46,634 nt of DNA from Oscillospiraceae bacterium (lineage in GTDB: Bacteria > Bacillota > Clostridia > Oscillospirales > Oscillospiraceae). The first letter of the stretch is position 1; each line of letters opens with the position of its first letter. Under the pieces are notes generated by a model. It was not told where the DNA came from. It saw nothing but the letters and a program-made list of their open reading frames with translations, and did not search any database. Shown one piece after another: positions 23,694 through 32,514 of the stretch. The stretch covers positions 1-46,634 of the forward strand of contig JAKSQD010000011.1 in NCBI GenBank assembly GCA_024404315.1. The letters run 5' to 3'. The position numbers and the translations under genes were made by a program.

Positions 23694-23846
23694 ATGGAAT
23701 GGCTGGTTCCCGCAATCATCGTTATTATGGCTCTGGGAGGAATCGTTGTGGCGGCAGCCTCCTTTTTCTCCATGAAGGACGACCTCAGTCAGTTCGGTTA
23801 CTCCGACAAGGAGCAGCAGGGCTGGCACCATAAGGCAGACTACTGA
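23694..23846 (+). CDS. Small single-pass membrane protein (50 aa)
   Basis: One hydrophobic helix (LVPAIIVIMALGGIVVAAASFF) and a short polar C-terminal tail (SDKEQQGWHHKADY). AAGGAGC lies before the ATG. Small membrane proteins at this place are common in related ICE modules; the role is unknown. It lies 16 bp after the S1-domain gene and before a terminator-like hairpin. Confidence 0.65.
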   Translation: MEWLVPAIIVIMALGGIVVAAASFFSMKDDLSQFGYSDKEQQGWHHKADY

Positions 23847-23879
23847 TATGAAACTCTATATCCTATACTACCCGTCAAG

Positions 23880-23911
23880 AGCATCTCCCACTGTGGAAGG
23901 TGCTGTTTTTT
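23880..23911 (+). terminator. Terminator/attenuator before the adhesin gene
   Basis: AGCATCT pairs with AGGTGCT (one G-U), with inner CC/GG, followed by GTTTTTT. Confidence 0.55.
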
Positions 23912-23941
23912 ATGAAATCGAAACGAAAGTGAGGTATTTAT

Positions 23942-26900
23942 ATGAACGTCAAGAAAAAATGGAATCAGGCTCTCGGAAAACGGGTTCTGGCACTGACAAT
24001 GGTGTGCTCCCTCGTGGGCAGCTACTTCACCGGAACGGCTCTGGCGGTGCCTGTCCCCGAAGCTGTACCCCCTGTATCGGAGAGCGTGGAGCCCTCTGAG
24101 GAGCCGTCCCCGCCGACGGGTTCGATGGAGGTGACTAACAAGCTCAAGGACCCCTCCGGCACGATTCAGAACGCAGGAGATTTCTTCTATCGTCTCACCG
24201 GCATCGGAAAGGAGGGGCAGGCGGTTGACCAGCGTGGAAAGACCGACCCGAATGGACAGCTCATCTTCCAAGATGTCCCCGTCGGGGGTGACTACACGCT
24301 GACGGAGGAGGCTGTTGGGGACGGTGAGCGAGAGATCCCCCTGTGGTGGGACGCTCTCCATGGAATCATCACCTCCATCGTGGTGGGCGAAGGCACAGTG
24401 ACCCAAGTGGAAACAAAAAATGTGTTCAAGACCGGCAGCATCAAGGTCATCAAGTCCATTGAGACCGCTCCCGCCGACCGGTACAATATCGCCTCTGAGC
24501 GTCAGCATCACTACAACGACAGCAAGGCGGGCTTTGCCTATCGTGTGAGCGGTACATCACTGTCCGGTCAGAGCATCAACCAGTATGCCGTCACCAATCC
24601 GCTGGGTGTGGCAGTTTTCGAGCATCTTCCCATCGGCAGCTACACCATCACAGAGCTGTCCGCCTCTGAAGTACCCAAAACTGCGGCGTGCAGCGGTGAT
24701 GCGGTGCAGGAGCTGACCCAGTATGTCAGAAATGACCCTCAGACCGTGGATGTCCGCTATAACGACGAGACCCACGCTGAGGAGGCCACCGAGGTACGAT
24801 TTGAGGGAACTCTGAAGAAGTGGAGCTTCTCTGGAAACGGTTCATCCAATCGTTCTCTTTCCAAAATCGACGAAGAAACTGACGCAGATGCTACCGCTCA
24901 GGGTGATGCAATTCTGAAGGGGGCCGTCTACGGTCTGTATGATGATGAGCAGCTGGTTGCCACAGCCTCCACCGATGACGAGGGACACTTCGACTTCGAC
25001 GGCTGGTTCGTTGCGGGAGACGGCTGGTATGTGCAGGAGATCACGCCCTCCGAAGGGTATCTGTTGGACAGTACCCGCTATCCCGTGAACGCCTGTGCCG
25101 AGGGGATGACCGCCAATCAGGAGCAGTTCCAGACCGAGACGCAGAGCAAGTCCATCGTCACCGAGCAGGTCATGAAGCAGGCCATCCGCATCCACAAGCA
25201 GAAGGTGGAGGGCACTGTCAGCAAGCCTCTCTCCGGTGCGAAGTTCGGCATCTATCTGGAGAAGGAGCTGCTGGAGTATGCGGCTGCCACCGACTACGCC
25301 TCTGCCGTTTGCAGTGCATCCGGCTGGACCGCCTTCTTCCGTGCTGTCCGCAACCATGAGGTCAAGAAGGACGGCGTGACCGTGAACCTCTCTGACCTCC
25401 CCACTGCAATTGTTTTTGAGGATGAACAATCTCAGACCACTGGTCTTGTGAAGGCAGATGCACAGAACGAGTACCGTGTGGACTACATCACCACCGACAA
25501 GGACGGTTATGCTCTCAGTCCTGAGCTACCCTTCGGCAAGTACGTTCTCTGTGAAACCGAAACGCCCGACCAAACGCTGGATACCGCTCAAGCCATGTAT
25601 GCCATCGTATCCGAGGACAGCCGCAGCCCCCAGACCCTCAATTTCAGCTTTCTGGACTTTGTGGCAGGGCGGTATGTGGAGATTTCCAAGGTGGACAGGG
25701 ACACCGGCAAGAATGTGTTGAAGCCCAACGCCCAGTTCCTCCTTTATGCCTGTGACAAAAACGGTGCATACTCTGAAAAAGACCTGATTCGTCAGTCCTA
25801 CAAGGATGGCTCCAAGACCGTGACCATCGGCACCGAAGGCAGCCCTTGGACAACGGATGATAAAGGTATCATCACTACTGTGGAGGAGCTGAAGGCAGGA
25901 AGCTATGCCCTTCATGAGATCAACGCTCCCAACGGCTTCTTCAATCCTCAGAGGGATGCCATCTTCACCGTGGGAAGCGACCTGACCTATGATTACCGCC
26001 CCATTTACGATGGTGAGGAGATCATCGGCTATGACGAGTATCTTCAGGTGGAGTGCAGCGACCCCGAAACCCATGTGGAACTGACCTTCACCTGCACCGG
26101 CGAGACGGTCAGTGGCTATTCCGCTCCTTCCTTGAAGCAGGCTCTATCCAATGCGTTTGGTCTCACCAGCGAGAAGGAGTTCACCTATGAGGCCTCTCAG
26201 CTTGAGGGTGCCGTATTCTCCGTAAAAGCCGCTGAGGACATCACTACGCAGGATGGGCAGGGTTCTCTCTGGTATCACAAGGGCGAGAACATCGCAACTA
26301 TCGTGGTCGGAAAGGAAAGCTCTGTCACTTATCAGGATAAATGCTCTGTCTGCAAGGCGAAGGAGCAGACCTATGAGACCCAGCTTCTTAGCAACGGCTG
26401 TCCTTACACTGATATTCAGCATGATGAGGACGGCACCGTATCCATTACCCTCCCTCTGGGAACCTACACTGTGACGGAGCTTCACGCTCCTTGCGGCTAC
26501 CTCCTCACCAAAGAGGAAAAGCAGGTCAGCTTTGGTTGGAAGGGGCAGTTTGAGGAGCAGGTCAAGGAGAAAATCAACTTTGACCATGAGCGGAGCCGTA
26601 CCAAGTCCGTGACCCTGACCAAGACCGACTCTCTGGACGGTGAGCAGGTTGTAGGTGCGGTTTTCGGGTTGTACAACGAGGATGCCATCATCGCTCATGA
26701 TGGAACCGTCATCGTGGAGGCGGATACTCTCCTCGCAACGGCAGAAACCAACGAGAATGGTATCCTTGAGGTATCCAAAGACCTTCCCATCGCCTGCAAC
26801 GGCAACAGCGGTCGCTATTATTTCAAGGAGCAGCAGGCAGCGAAGTATTATAAGCTGGACGAGACTCCTCAGAGCTTTCGTCTGGATGACCTCAATCAGT

Positions 26901-28255
26901 TTGTGACGCATATCAGCAGGAGCCTTGCCATGACCAACGAGCTGGATGGTATTCCTGAGCTTTCCATTACCCAAAAGCAGGCGGTGGACAGAAATAGCCC
27001 TACTTCTGAACCCATTAAAGCTGAGGCAGGCGACATCATCACCTATACGGTGGAGGTGGAAAACAAAAGCTCTGCCACCGGTGATGCTTACGAGCTGACC
27101 GTTACCGAGACGCTGCCCAAGGGCCTCATCTATGTGAAGAACAGCGGCGGCACCTACCAAGACGGCAAGGTAAGCTGGGATATCGACAGTCTCAAAATCG
27201 GTGAAAAGCAGACCTTCTCCTTCAAGGCACTGATTCCCGTCACGGTCTATAACGTGACCTACACCAACAGCGGCACAGTGACAGCAGCGAATGTTCCTTT
27301 GCTTGAATCTCCAAATGGGTCGGGTCATCGCAAGGACCCCATGCGAAGCCAGTCTGTGGAGGCGAAGGTGGGTTCCCCCAAGCTGATTATCACCAAAACC
27401 GTGGACAAGCTGACCATGCAGCAGTCTGATGTCGCCGTGAAGAAGGGCGATTTGGTCTACACCGTCACCGTGGTCAACGCCGGTGATGCCAGAGCCAACA
27501 ATGTCACCGTCACCGACCAATTGGATGAGAGGCTTGTGTTCCAGAAGACCTCCGCTCCTCAGAAGGGCAGCGTGTACTCTCTCTATAACATCGCTGCGGG
27601 TGAAACCAAAACCTTCACCATCTCCGCAAGGGTGAGCACTGCTGTCACGGCACCCGCTACCATCTACAATTCCGCTGCCGTGGACTGCGAGAATAACCCC
27701 GACAAACCGGCTCAGAGCAGTGAGAGCGGCACCAAGATTATCTCTCCCAAGCTCAGTGTGGTGAAAACGCAGGCTCTCAACAGCGGAGCCGCTATCCAGA
27801 ACAAGCTCACCGGCAAGGGCGGCGATGTCATTACCTACACCCTGACCGTCACCAACGCAGGGGATGCCACCAGTGATGCCTTCGGCGTGGAGCTGGAGGA
27901 CAAGATTCCCAGCGGACTGATCTATGAGGACGGAAGCGTTACCGGCGGCGGCACCTGTCACGGCGGAAAGGTCAGCTGGGACATCGGCACTCTGAAGATT
28001 GGGGAATCCCGCTCTGTGTCCTTCCGTGCCGCTATTCCCGCTACCGCTGCAAGCCGCAATTATCGCAACGTCGCATCCGGCAACGCAGATAACAACCCCA
28101 CCACTCCCTCCAATGAGGTGGGTGCTGACATCCCCGGAAGCAATCCCAAGACCGGCGACTCCTATGATCCGATGCTGTGGGCTGAGGTCGGTGTCGTATC
28201 CATGATGATCTGTATCGCAGGTGCCGTGGTGCTGTACCGAAAGCGGAAGCAGTGA
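23942..28255 (+). CDS. Large wall-anchored adhesin with Cna-B/SpaA and DUF11 domains
   Basis: A 1437-aa protein. The signal peptide (1-36: KRVLALTMVCSLVGSYFTGTALA) is followed by a short Pro/Glu spacer. Several Cna-B/SpaA isopeptide-type domains run from about 55 to 1000, with repeated E-x-x-A/P-x-G-Y/F strands such as YTLTEEAV, WYVQEITPSEGYLL, YALHEINAPNGFF and YTVTELHAPCGYLL. Three DUF11-like repeats start at about 1007, 1147 and 1270. The sorting signal NPKTG (1401-1405), a hydrophobic helix and KRKQ close it. The neighbouring class B sortase should anchor it. Residues near 798 hold an unusual CSVC plus a later Cys. It probably aids mating-pair contact or host adhesion. Confidence 0.92.
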   Translation: MNVKKKWNQALGKRVLALTMVCSLVGSYFTGTALAVPVPEAVPPVSESVEPSEEPSPPTGSMEVTNKLKDPSGTIQNAGDFFYRLTGIGKEGQAVDQRGKTDPNGQLIFQDVPVGGDYTLTEEAVGDGEREIPLWWDALHGIITSIVVGEGTVTQVETKNVFKTGSIKVIKSIETAPADRYNIASERQHHYNDSKAGFAYRVSGTSLSGQSINQYAVTNPLGVAVFEHLPIGSYTITELSASEVPKTAACSGDAVQELTQYVRNDPQTVDVRYNDETHAEEATEVRFEGTLKKWSFSGNGSSNRSLSKIDEETDADATAQGDAILKGAVYGLYDDEQLVATASTDDEGHFDFDGWFVAGDGWYVQEITPSEGYLLDSTRYPVNACAEGMTANQEQFQTETQSKSIVTEQVMKQAIRIHKQKVEGTVSKPLSGAKFGIYLEKELLEYAAATDYASAVCSASGWTAFFRAVRNHEVKKDGVTVNLSDLPTAIVFEDEQSQTTGLVKADAQNEYRVDYITTDKDGYALSPELPFGKYVLCETETPDQTLDTAQAMYAIVSEDSRSPQTLNFSFLDFVAGRYVEISKVDRDTGKNVLKPNAQFLLYACDKNGAYSEKDLIRQSYKDGSKTVTIGTEGSPWTTDDKGIITTVEELKAGSYALHEINAPNGFFNPQRDAIFTVGSDLTYDYRPIYDGEEIIGYDEYLQVECSDPETHVELTFTCTGETVSGYSAPSLKQALSNAFGLTSEKEFTYEASQLEGAVFSVKAAEDITTQDGQGSLWYHKGENIATIVVGKESSVTYQDKCSVCKAKEQTYETQLLSNGCPYTDIQHDEDGTVSITLPLGTYTVTELHAPCGYLLTKEEKQVSFGWKGQFEEQVKEKINFDHERSRTKSVTLTKTDSLDGEQVVGAVFGLYNEDAIIAHDGTVIVEADTLLATAETNENGILEVSKDLPIACNGNSGRYYFKEQQAAKYYKLDETPQSFRLDDLNQFVTHISRSLAMTNELDGIPELSITQKQAVDRNSPTSEPIKAEAGDIITYTVEVENKSSATGDAYELTVTETLPKGLIYVKNSGGTYQDGKVSWDIDSLKIGEKQTFSFKALIPVTVYNVTYTNSGTVTAANVPLLESPNGSGHRKDPMRSQSVEAKVGSPKLIITKTVDKLTMQQSDVAVKKGDLVYTVTVVNAGDARANNVTVTDQLDERLVFQKTSAPQKGSVYSLYNIAAGETKTFTISARVSTAVTAPATIYNSAAVDCENNPDKPAQSSESGTKIISPKLSVVKTQALNSGAAIQNKLTGKGGDVITYTLTVTNAGDATSDAFGVELEDKIPSGLIYEDGSVTGGGTCHGGKVSWDIGTLKIGESRSVSFRAAIPATAASRNYRNVASGNADNNPTTPSNEVGADIPGSNPKTGDSYDPMLWAEVGVVSMMICIAGAVVLYRKRKQ

Positions 28256-29010
28256 TGCGGAAAAACGGAAACGCTGCAAATTGGGTGTGTTCTATTCTGC
28301 TTTTGCTGGTATTCTGTGCCGGTATCTCCCTCTTTGCCTTCTATCGGCTGGCGGAGGCTCTGAACGCCTATTCCTACAGTGAGGAGATCTACGAGGAGGT
28401 GCTGGAAGCGGTCACTCTGCCCGAAAGCACGGAGCCAGATGCAGTGCAGCTGCCTGAGATTGACTGGGTGGCTCTCCGTGAGATGAATCCCGACATCACA
28501 GGCTGGTTGTACTGCCCGGACACCCCTATCAATTACCCTGTGGTGCAGGGCGTGGACAATGAATACTATCTGAACCACCTGTTCGACGGACGTGAGGGGG
28601 CCTATGGGACGCTGTTTGTGGACAGTCAGTGCTCGTCCGCTGGAAAAAACACCATTATCTATGGTCATCATATGAAAAACGGAACGATGCTGGCAAGTAT
28701 CACCAAGTACAGCCAGCCCAGTTACCCCCAAACTCACCCCAAGCTGTACCTTCTCCAGCCGAATCGGACATGGGAGGTGCAGGTTTTTGCGGGCTTCACG
28801 ACGGCACCGGACAGCGAGGCTTACCGTCTGGAGCTTGAGGGTGACAGCTTCCGACCGTGGCTGGAAAGCATGATGGAACGGTCTGATTTCCGGTCTGAGG
28901 TTCAGCCGGAGAGCATCCATAGGGTGCTGACCCTCTCCACCTGCACCTATGATTACGCTGACGCACGGTATGTGCTGATGGGAAGTCTGGTGCCTATCAT
29001 AAATAAGTGA
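28255..29010 (+). CDS. Class B sortase
   Basis: A 252-aa protein: membrane segment at about 11-28, then the sortase fold with class B markers (NPDITGWLYCPDTPINYPVVQG, YYLNHLFDG). The catalytic set is His138 in YGHHM, Cys230 in TLSTCTY and Arg238 in DARYVL. It cleaves a sorting motif and links the protein to the wall or to pilin subunits. Its ATG overlaps the adhesin stop codon (TGATG), so the pair is translationally coupled and NPKTG is its natural substrate. Confidence 0.93.
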   Translation: MRKNGNAANWVCSILLLLVFCAGISLFAFYRLAEALNAYSYSEEIYEEVLEAVTLPESTEPDAVQLPEIDWVALREMNPDITGWLYCPDTPINYPVVQGVDNEYYLNHLFDGREGAYGTLFVDSQCSSAGKNTIIYGHHMKNGTMLASITKYSQPSYPQTHPKLYLLQPNRTWEVQVFAGFTTAPDSEAYRLELEGDSFRPWLESMMERSDFRSEVQPESIHRVLTLSTCTYDYADARYVLMGSLVPIINK

Positions 29011-29019
29011 AATCTGTTG

Positions 29020-29048
29020 TTGATATTTTGCTATCATACCTTTATACT
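29020..29048 (+). promoter_or_regulatory. Promoter of the 56-aa gene and downstream ICE genes
   Basis: TTGATA (29020-29025), 17-bp spacer, TATACT (29043-29048). Confidence 0.6.
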
Positions 29049-29079
29049 TGATTCTAATGAATGTGTTGGAGGTATCACT

Positions 29080-29250
29080 GTGGCAAAAAACTTGTCATCT
29101 ACCCCTGAAAACTTGCCTGCCGTCACCTTAAAGGACGGTAAAGAAGCCTTTATAATGCTTCGCACATCGGCAGCTGAGAACGGTGTTCAGGATATGGAAT
29201 TAGAAGAAATTAACTCAGAAATTACTCTTTCTCGAAAAAACTCTCAATAA
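29080..29250 (+). CDS. Small hypothetical protein (56 aa)
   Basis: GTG start with TTGGAGG upstream and a good promoter. The protein is polar and acidic in its C-terminal half (GVQDMELEEINSEITLS), without membrane segment or Cys motif. It precedes a strong terminator, so it can be expressed alone. Family not recognised. Confidence 0.55.
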   Translation: MAKNLSSTPENLPAVTLKDGKEAFIMLRTSAAENGVQDMELEEINSEITLSRKNSQ

Positions 29251-29262
29251 TCTAAATGTAAT

Positions 29263-29293
29263 AGCAGTCCTTCGGGGCTGCTTTTCTTTTTTT
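29263..29293 (+). terminator. Terminator after the 56-aa gene
   Basis: AGCAGTCC/GGGCTGCT stem with TTCG loop, then TTTCTTTTTTT. Confidence 0.75.
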
Positions 29294-29307
29294 AAAGGAG
29301 GAAACGT

Positions 29308-29742
29308 ATGCAAATTGACAATCTGACACCTGAAGAGCGAAACCGCCGCCGTGAGCTGGTCAGGTCGGCTCGCAGCATGATGCGGAAAAGCTATCTCGTA
29401 CAGGCGGAAGATGAGATGTCCATGATGATCTGCCGGAACAAATACTGTCTTCAGGTCATGTTCTCGGAATCCCATCCGCTCATGGTGCTCTGTCTGATTA
29501 AGGAATTTCCCATCCTCACCTACGGGGAGCAGATGGAGGCTCTGAATGATCTCAACAACCACAGCGTTCTGGGTGCCCACGGACTGAATGCTGAGAACCG
29601 GTGCTATACCTTTCGGGCGACCCAATGGCTGGACTCGGAGCTGACCTCTGACCGGCTCTCTGAGATGCTCTATCGCTGTGAGCTGGAGGCGGATCGTGGC
29701 TATGAAAAGCTCAAGCATGTTCACAGAGGTGGCTGGACATGA
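29308..29742 (+). CDS. Hypothetical protein, 144 aa (YbjN/chaperone-like fold possible)
   Basis: AAAGGAGG precedes the ATG. An N-terminal charged helix (TPEERNRRRELVRSARSMM) leads into an alternating alpha/beta domain (MVLCLIKEFPILTYGEQMEALNDLNNHSVLGAH). That domain recalls YbjN or secretion-chaperone folds, but no signature is decisive. Cytoplasmic. It overlaps the next gene by 4 bp (ATGA), so the two are probably coupled and may act together. Confidence 0.55.
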   Translation: MQIDNLTPEERNRRRELVRSARSMMRKSYLVQAEDEMSMMICRNKYCLQVMFSESHPLMVLCLIKEFPILTYGEQMEALNDLNNHSVLGAHGLNAENRCYTFRATQWLDSELTSDRLSEMLYRCELEADRGYEKLKHVHRGGWT

Positions 29743-30380
29743 GAGGTTTGAAGAAAATGAAGGCATTGCTGCTTTTGATGGCGATGCTTCTCACCTTGAG
29801 CCAGCCTGCCTTTGCCATGACGGTATCCACCACTGATCTGGAGGTACTTCCCACGGAGTCTCCCTCTCAGCAGGTGGAGGAGCAGGAAGCGGAACCATCT
29901 GAGCCGTCTGAGGAGCCGGATGCAGAGGAAACTGAGCAGACAGAGGTGATCCGAATCAATCTGGGCAGCACATGGGCGGAAAGCCGGTTTGAGCTGGTCC
30001 TCGGTGACGGCGAGCTGAGCGATGTCCTGACGGCGGATGAAAACGGTATCCTTGAAATTGAAAAGAGCAGAGGTGTTGACTTCACTCTGAACTATGTGGA
30101 GCCTCCTACCCAAGCTGAGGAACCGGAGAGCGATGAAGAGCATGATCCGGCGGACTCGGAAGAGAGCAGCAGTTCCGCAGAAGTCAGCAGCACCGTTGAG
30201 GAAGCGAAGAAGCCTCAGCCTCAAAACTGGCTCTCCAAGAAAAAGCTGTTTCTCGTAATCGTCGTGGTACTGGTCGGCATTGCGGCAGGGGCCATCGTCC
30301 TGCTGAGCCGGAGCCAGAAGCAGTATGAGGACTATGACGAGGATGAGGAGGATGAATCCGGTCGCTACCGCTACGAGTAG
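29739..30380 (+). CDS. Signal-peptide-bearing single-pass membrane protein, acidic (DUF4366-like)
   Basis: A 213-aa protein: signal peptide (KALLLLMAMLLTLSQPAFA), a Glu/Ser/Pro-rich extracellular linker, a small beta-rich segment (ESRFELVLGDGELSDVLTADENG), a second acidic linker, a membrane helix (LFLVIVVVLVGIAAGAIVLL) and an acidic cytoplasmic tail (YEDYDEDEEDESG). The topology matches DUF4366-type proteins near T4SS genes of Clostridia ICEs. The function is unknown; a surface role in mating contact is possible. Confidence 0.6.
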   Translation: MRGLKKMKALLLLMAMLLTLSQPAFAMTVSTTDLEVLPTESPSQQVEEQEAEPSEPSEEPDAEETEQTEVIRINLGSTWAESRFELVLGDGELSDVLTADENGILEIEKSRGVDFTLNYVEPPTQAEEPESDEEHDPADSEESSSSAEVSSTVEEAKKPQPQNWLSKKKLFLVIVVVLVGIAAGAIVLLSRSQKQYEDYDEDEEDESGRYRYE

Positions 30381-30478
30381 GATTTCCGTGGAACTCATTT
30401 TTTTCAGGAAAAAAACTCCCCAAACTCAGATTGATAAACAGTTAGTATTTTATTTACAAATTGTTAATACTTACAGTA

Positions 30479-30507
30479 TTGACATAATGCGACATCCATG
30501 CTAAAAT
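30479..30507 (+). promoter_or_regulatory. Consensus promoter of the RNA upstream of the DUF3268 gene
   Basis: TTGACA (30479-30484), 17-bp spacer, TAAAAT (30502-30507). One of the best promoters in the window. Confidence 0.8.
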
Positions 30508-30513
30508 AAGACC

Positions 30514-30740
30514 ATGGTAAAGGACAGGTGCCCAGGCTCTCGGTACATCGGTCTGTAATCTGGTGTCTGACGCACGCAATGAGTGTGAAACCGTTACGGA
30601 GTGCAGTGACATTCCACAATGGCACCGTCCTTTCCCATTAACTGAATCGTCGGAAGACGTACTTGATTGATATTTGATTTTTATTTTAAGCAGAGTTTGA
30701 ATCCATGAGTTGTTCATGGTCATACTCTGCTTTTTTGCGT
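30514..30740 (+). ncRNA. Structured leader RNA upstream of the DUF3268 gene (attenuator/riboswitch candidate)
   Basis: A transcript from the promoter at 30479 would first form a domain closed by a 13-bp stem with one bulged A (30519-30532 with 30621-30633), enclosing about 88 nt able to form several hairpins. A strong terminator follows at 30688-30737 before the zinc-finger gene at 30769. Promoter, closed domain and terminator together are typical of a regulatory leader. I recall an Rfam motif named after DUF3268 that sits before such genes; the match is untested. Confidence 0.6.
30688..30737 (+). terminator. Terminator in the DUF3268 leader
   Basis: AAGCAGAGT/ACTCTGCTT outer stem and CCATGA/TCATGG inner stem, followed by TTTTTT. 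Confidence 0.8.
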
Positions 30741-30768
30741 TTTCGGGCAAAAAAAGGAGGTACTGATC

Positions 30769-31233
30769 ATGAAAAATACTCGAAAGTCGAATCGAAATAC
30801 CAAGAAAAACATCCAGCTCCGCTGTCCCTACTGTGGTAGCCTTGCTGACCTGCGAAGTGCGGATGGGATCTATCATGACAATTCCAGCAACACCATGCTG
30901 TATGTCTGCCGCAGGTATCCTGCCTGTGACTCCTATGTGCGGATGGACCCCTATACTCGTAAGCCCTTTGGCAGTATGGCAAACGGTGAACTGCGTGCTC
31001 TGCGGCTCAAGGCTCACCGCAGCTTCGACCGGCTCCATAAGTCCGGTCTGATGACCCGCTCCGATGCGTATCGCTGGCTGGCAGCACATTTCAACCTCCC
31101 AATGGCGGAGGCTCACATCGGCCTCATGGGAGATTACCGCTGCAAGCAGGTCATTGAGGCTTGCGACCGATATATGAAGGAAGGACATCCCAGACGGATG
31201 CACCCTAAGCAGCTGGGAGGTGTGGCAGTATGA
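30769..31233 (+). CDS. DUF3268 zinc-finger protein
   Basis: A 154-aa protein. The N-terminal zinc-ribbon has CPYCGS and, 25-30 residues on, CRRYPACDSYV, the pattern of the DUF3268 zinc-finger-containing family. A helical C-terminal part (AHRSFDRLHKSGLMTRSDAYRWLAAH) follows. The protein likely binds nucleic acid. AAAGGAGG precedes the ATG. It overlaps the sigma-factor gene by 4 bp, so the two are co-translated and may form a regulatory pair under the structured leader. Confidence 0.8.
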   Translation: MKNTRKSNRNTKKNIQLRCPYCGSLADLRSADGIYHDNSSNTMLYVCRRYPACDSYVRMDPYTRKPFGSMANGELRALRLKAHRSFDRLHKSGLMTRSDAYRWLAAHFNLPMAEAHIGLMGDYRCKQVIEACDRYMKEGHPRRMHPKQLGGVAV

Positions 31234-31766
31234 ACAGGCTGAACGAAGCCCAGCAAAAGGTCGTGGAGGATAACATGGGGCTTGTGGGCAAGGTCATCCG
31301 TGACAAGGTGCATGGGCTGGGAATGTCCACCGTTTACAGCTATGAAGACCTGTTCCAGATCGGGTGCATCGGTCTGTGCAAGGCGGCTGCCACGGACAAG
31401 GGCGGCACCTTCTCGACCTATGCCTATCGTCTCATCTGGAACGAAATCTGTGATGCCCTCATCAAGTCCACCCGAATGGGCACTCATGAGGTCAGTTTGG
31501 AGGATACCGCCTTTGAGCTGCGTAACGGCATTTCTGAGGAAAATGGGATATTCGCCGGCAATCTGGGAGAGCTGCTCAGTCGAGCAGAGGAGCGGGCACC
31601 CTCCGCAGTCATCCGAAAGGGCGTGGTCGCTCTGAAGCTGTCTGCTGAGGGGTATAAAAGCCCGGAGCTGGGAAGGCTGTTCCATGCCAAGCCCGCTGCG
31701 GTGCGGATGTGGATGACCAAGGCACGGCGATTCCTGCGGGAGCAGCCGGAGCTGATGGTGGGATAA
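31230..31766 (+). CDS. ICE-encoded sigma-70-family RNA polymerase sigma factor
   Basis: A 178-aa protein. Region 2 spans about 15-85 (YSYEDLFQIGCIGLCKAAAT, FSTYAYRLIWNEICDALI). Region 4-like HTH spans about 130-170 (LKLSAEGYKSPELGRLFHAKPAAVRMWMTKARRFLRE). It is shorter than housekeeping sigma factors and close to SigF/SigK-type or mobile-element sigma factors. It could direct RNA polymerase to element promoters; the targets are not known. Start at ATGA overlap with the DUF3268 gene. Confidence 0.85.
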   Translation: MNRLNEAQQKVVEDNMGLVGKVIRDKVHGLGMSTVYSYEDLFQIGCIGLCKAAATDKGGTFSTYAYRLIWNEICDALIKSTRMGTHEVSLEDTAFELRNGISEENGIFAGNLGELLSRAEERAPSAVIRKGVVALKLSAEGYKSPELGRLFHAKPAAVRMWMTKARRFLREQPELMVG

Positions 31767-31773
31767 AAAGAAG

Positions 31774-31815
31774 GAGTGTATCGCTTCCGGTTGTGGAGGT
31801 GATACACTCGCTTTT
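31774..31815 (+). terminator. Terminator between sigma factor and signal peptidase genes
   Basis: GAGTGTATC pairs perfectly with GATACACTC, followed by GCTTTTTGC. Confidence 0.65.
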
Positions 31816-31837
31816 TGCGTTTTATGGAGTTGATACG

Positions 31838-32290
31838 ATGAAAAAGTTTGAAATACCGCTGATTCCGCTTGCTATCTTCGGGATTTGCTATCTGATATTC
31901 ACCCGGCTACTGTTTGTAGGATTCGTGCCCACGTCGAGCATGGAACCGACCATCCCAGCAGGCAGTCTGATCGTTGGAACGAGAGTGTTCCGGGAACTGA
32001 AGGTTGGGGATGTTATCGTCTTTGACCATGAGGGAAAGCGGATGGTGAAGCGGATCGCAGCCGTGCCGGGTGATATGGTGGTATGGGATGAGCTGGAGTA
32101 TGCAGATGGTGTGGAGCCACCGGAACGGGATAGTGAGTTCGTAGTCGTGCCAGAGGGCTGCTATTTCGTGCTGGGAGACAATGCTCAGGACTCTTGGGAT
32201 TCAAGGTATTGGGAGGAGGTGTTTGTATCCTCAAAAGAGAGAATATGCACGATAGTTCACTCGTACCAATTTAGCCACTTTTGCTCGTAG
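31838..32290 (+). CDS. lepB: Signal peptidase I
   Basis: A 150-aa protein: one N-terminal membrane helix (about 5-27), Ser34 in TSSMEPTIPAGS, Lys71 in RMVKRIAAVPGD, and the late conserved box FVLGDNAQDSWDSRYW. It removes signal peptides and would process the exported proteins of this element (adhesin, pilin, acidic membrane protein). The start at 31838 is supported by GGAG; the longer frame upstream runs through a terminator. The C-terminus (HSYQFSHFCS) overlaps an inverted repeat AGCCACT/AGTGGCT and may have been altered at the element edge. Confidence 0.88.
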   Translation: MKKFEIPLIPLAIFGICYLIFTRLLFVGFVPTSSMEPTIPAGSLIVGTRVFRELKVGDVIVFDHEGKRMVKRIAAVPGDMVVWDELEYADGVEPPERDSEFVVVPEGCYFVLGDNAQDSWDSRYWEEVFVSSKERICTIVHSYQFSHFCS

Positions 32291-32514
32291 TGGCTTTGTG
32301 ATAAAAATATTGTGTTTCTTACCTTGTAACAAGAAGATGCCACTGTTTTTGTTTTCGGACATAACAGAAAGAAAAAACGTAAAAAAGAGCTATATGAACA
32401 AAGTTGACCTGCACAAATAATCGTATCCAATGCTGATAAATTTCACAATTTCTTCATATTCTGTTCTCATTTTCGTTACGATTTTTGCGTTTGGATGTGG
32501 TATTCTTTTTATCG

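Larger units (their letters stand above)
7780..32290 (+). mobile_element. Integrative conjugative element region (approximate limits)
   Basis: It starts at the tRNA-Ala att core and carries a near-continuous plus-strand type IV secretion module. The right limit is uncertain: recognisable conjugation-associated genes end with the signal peptidase at 32290. No relaxase, tyrosine integrase or intact tRNA-Ala lies in the window, so the element is either longer than shown, with the galactoside locus as cargo, or partly deleted. Confidence 0.6.

Noticed and set aside
26144-28279. Minus-strand open frame of 711 codons opposite the adhesin
   Set aside because: Shadow of a repetitive, GC-rich gene; no start signal or domain.
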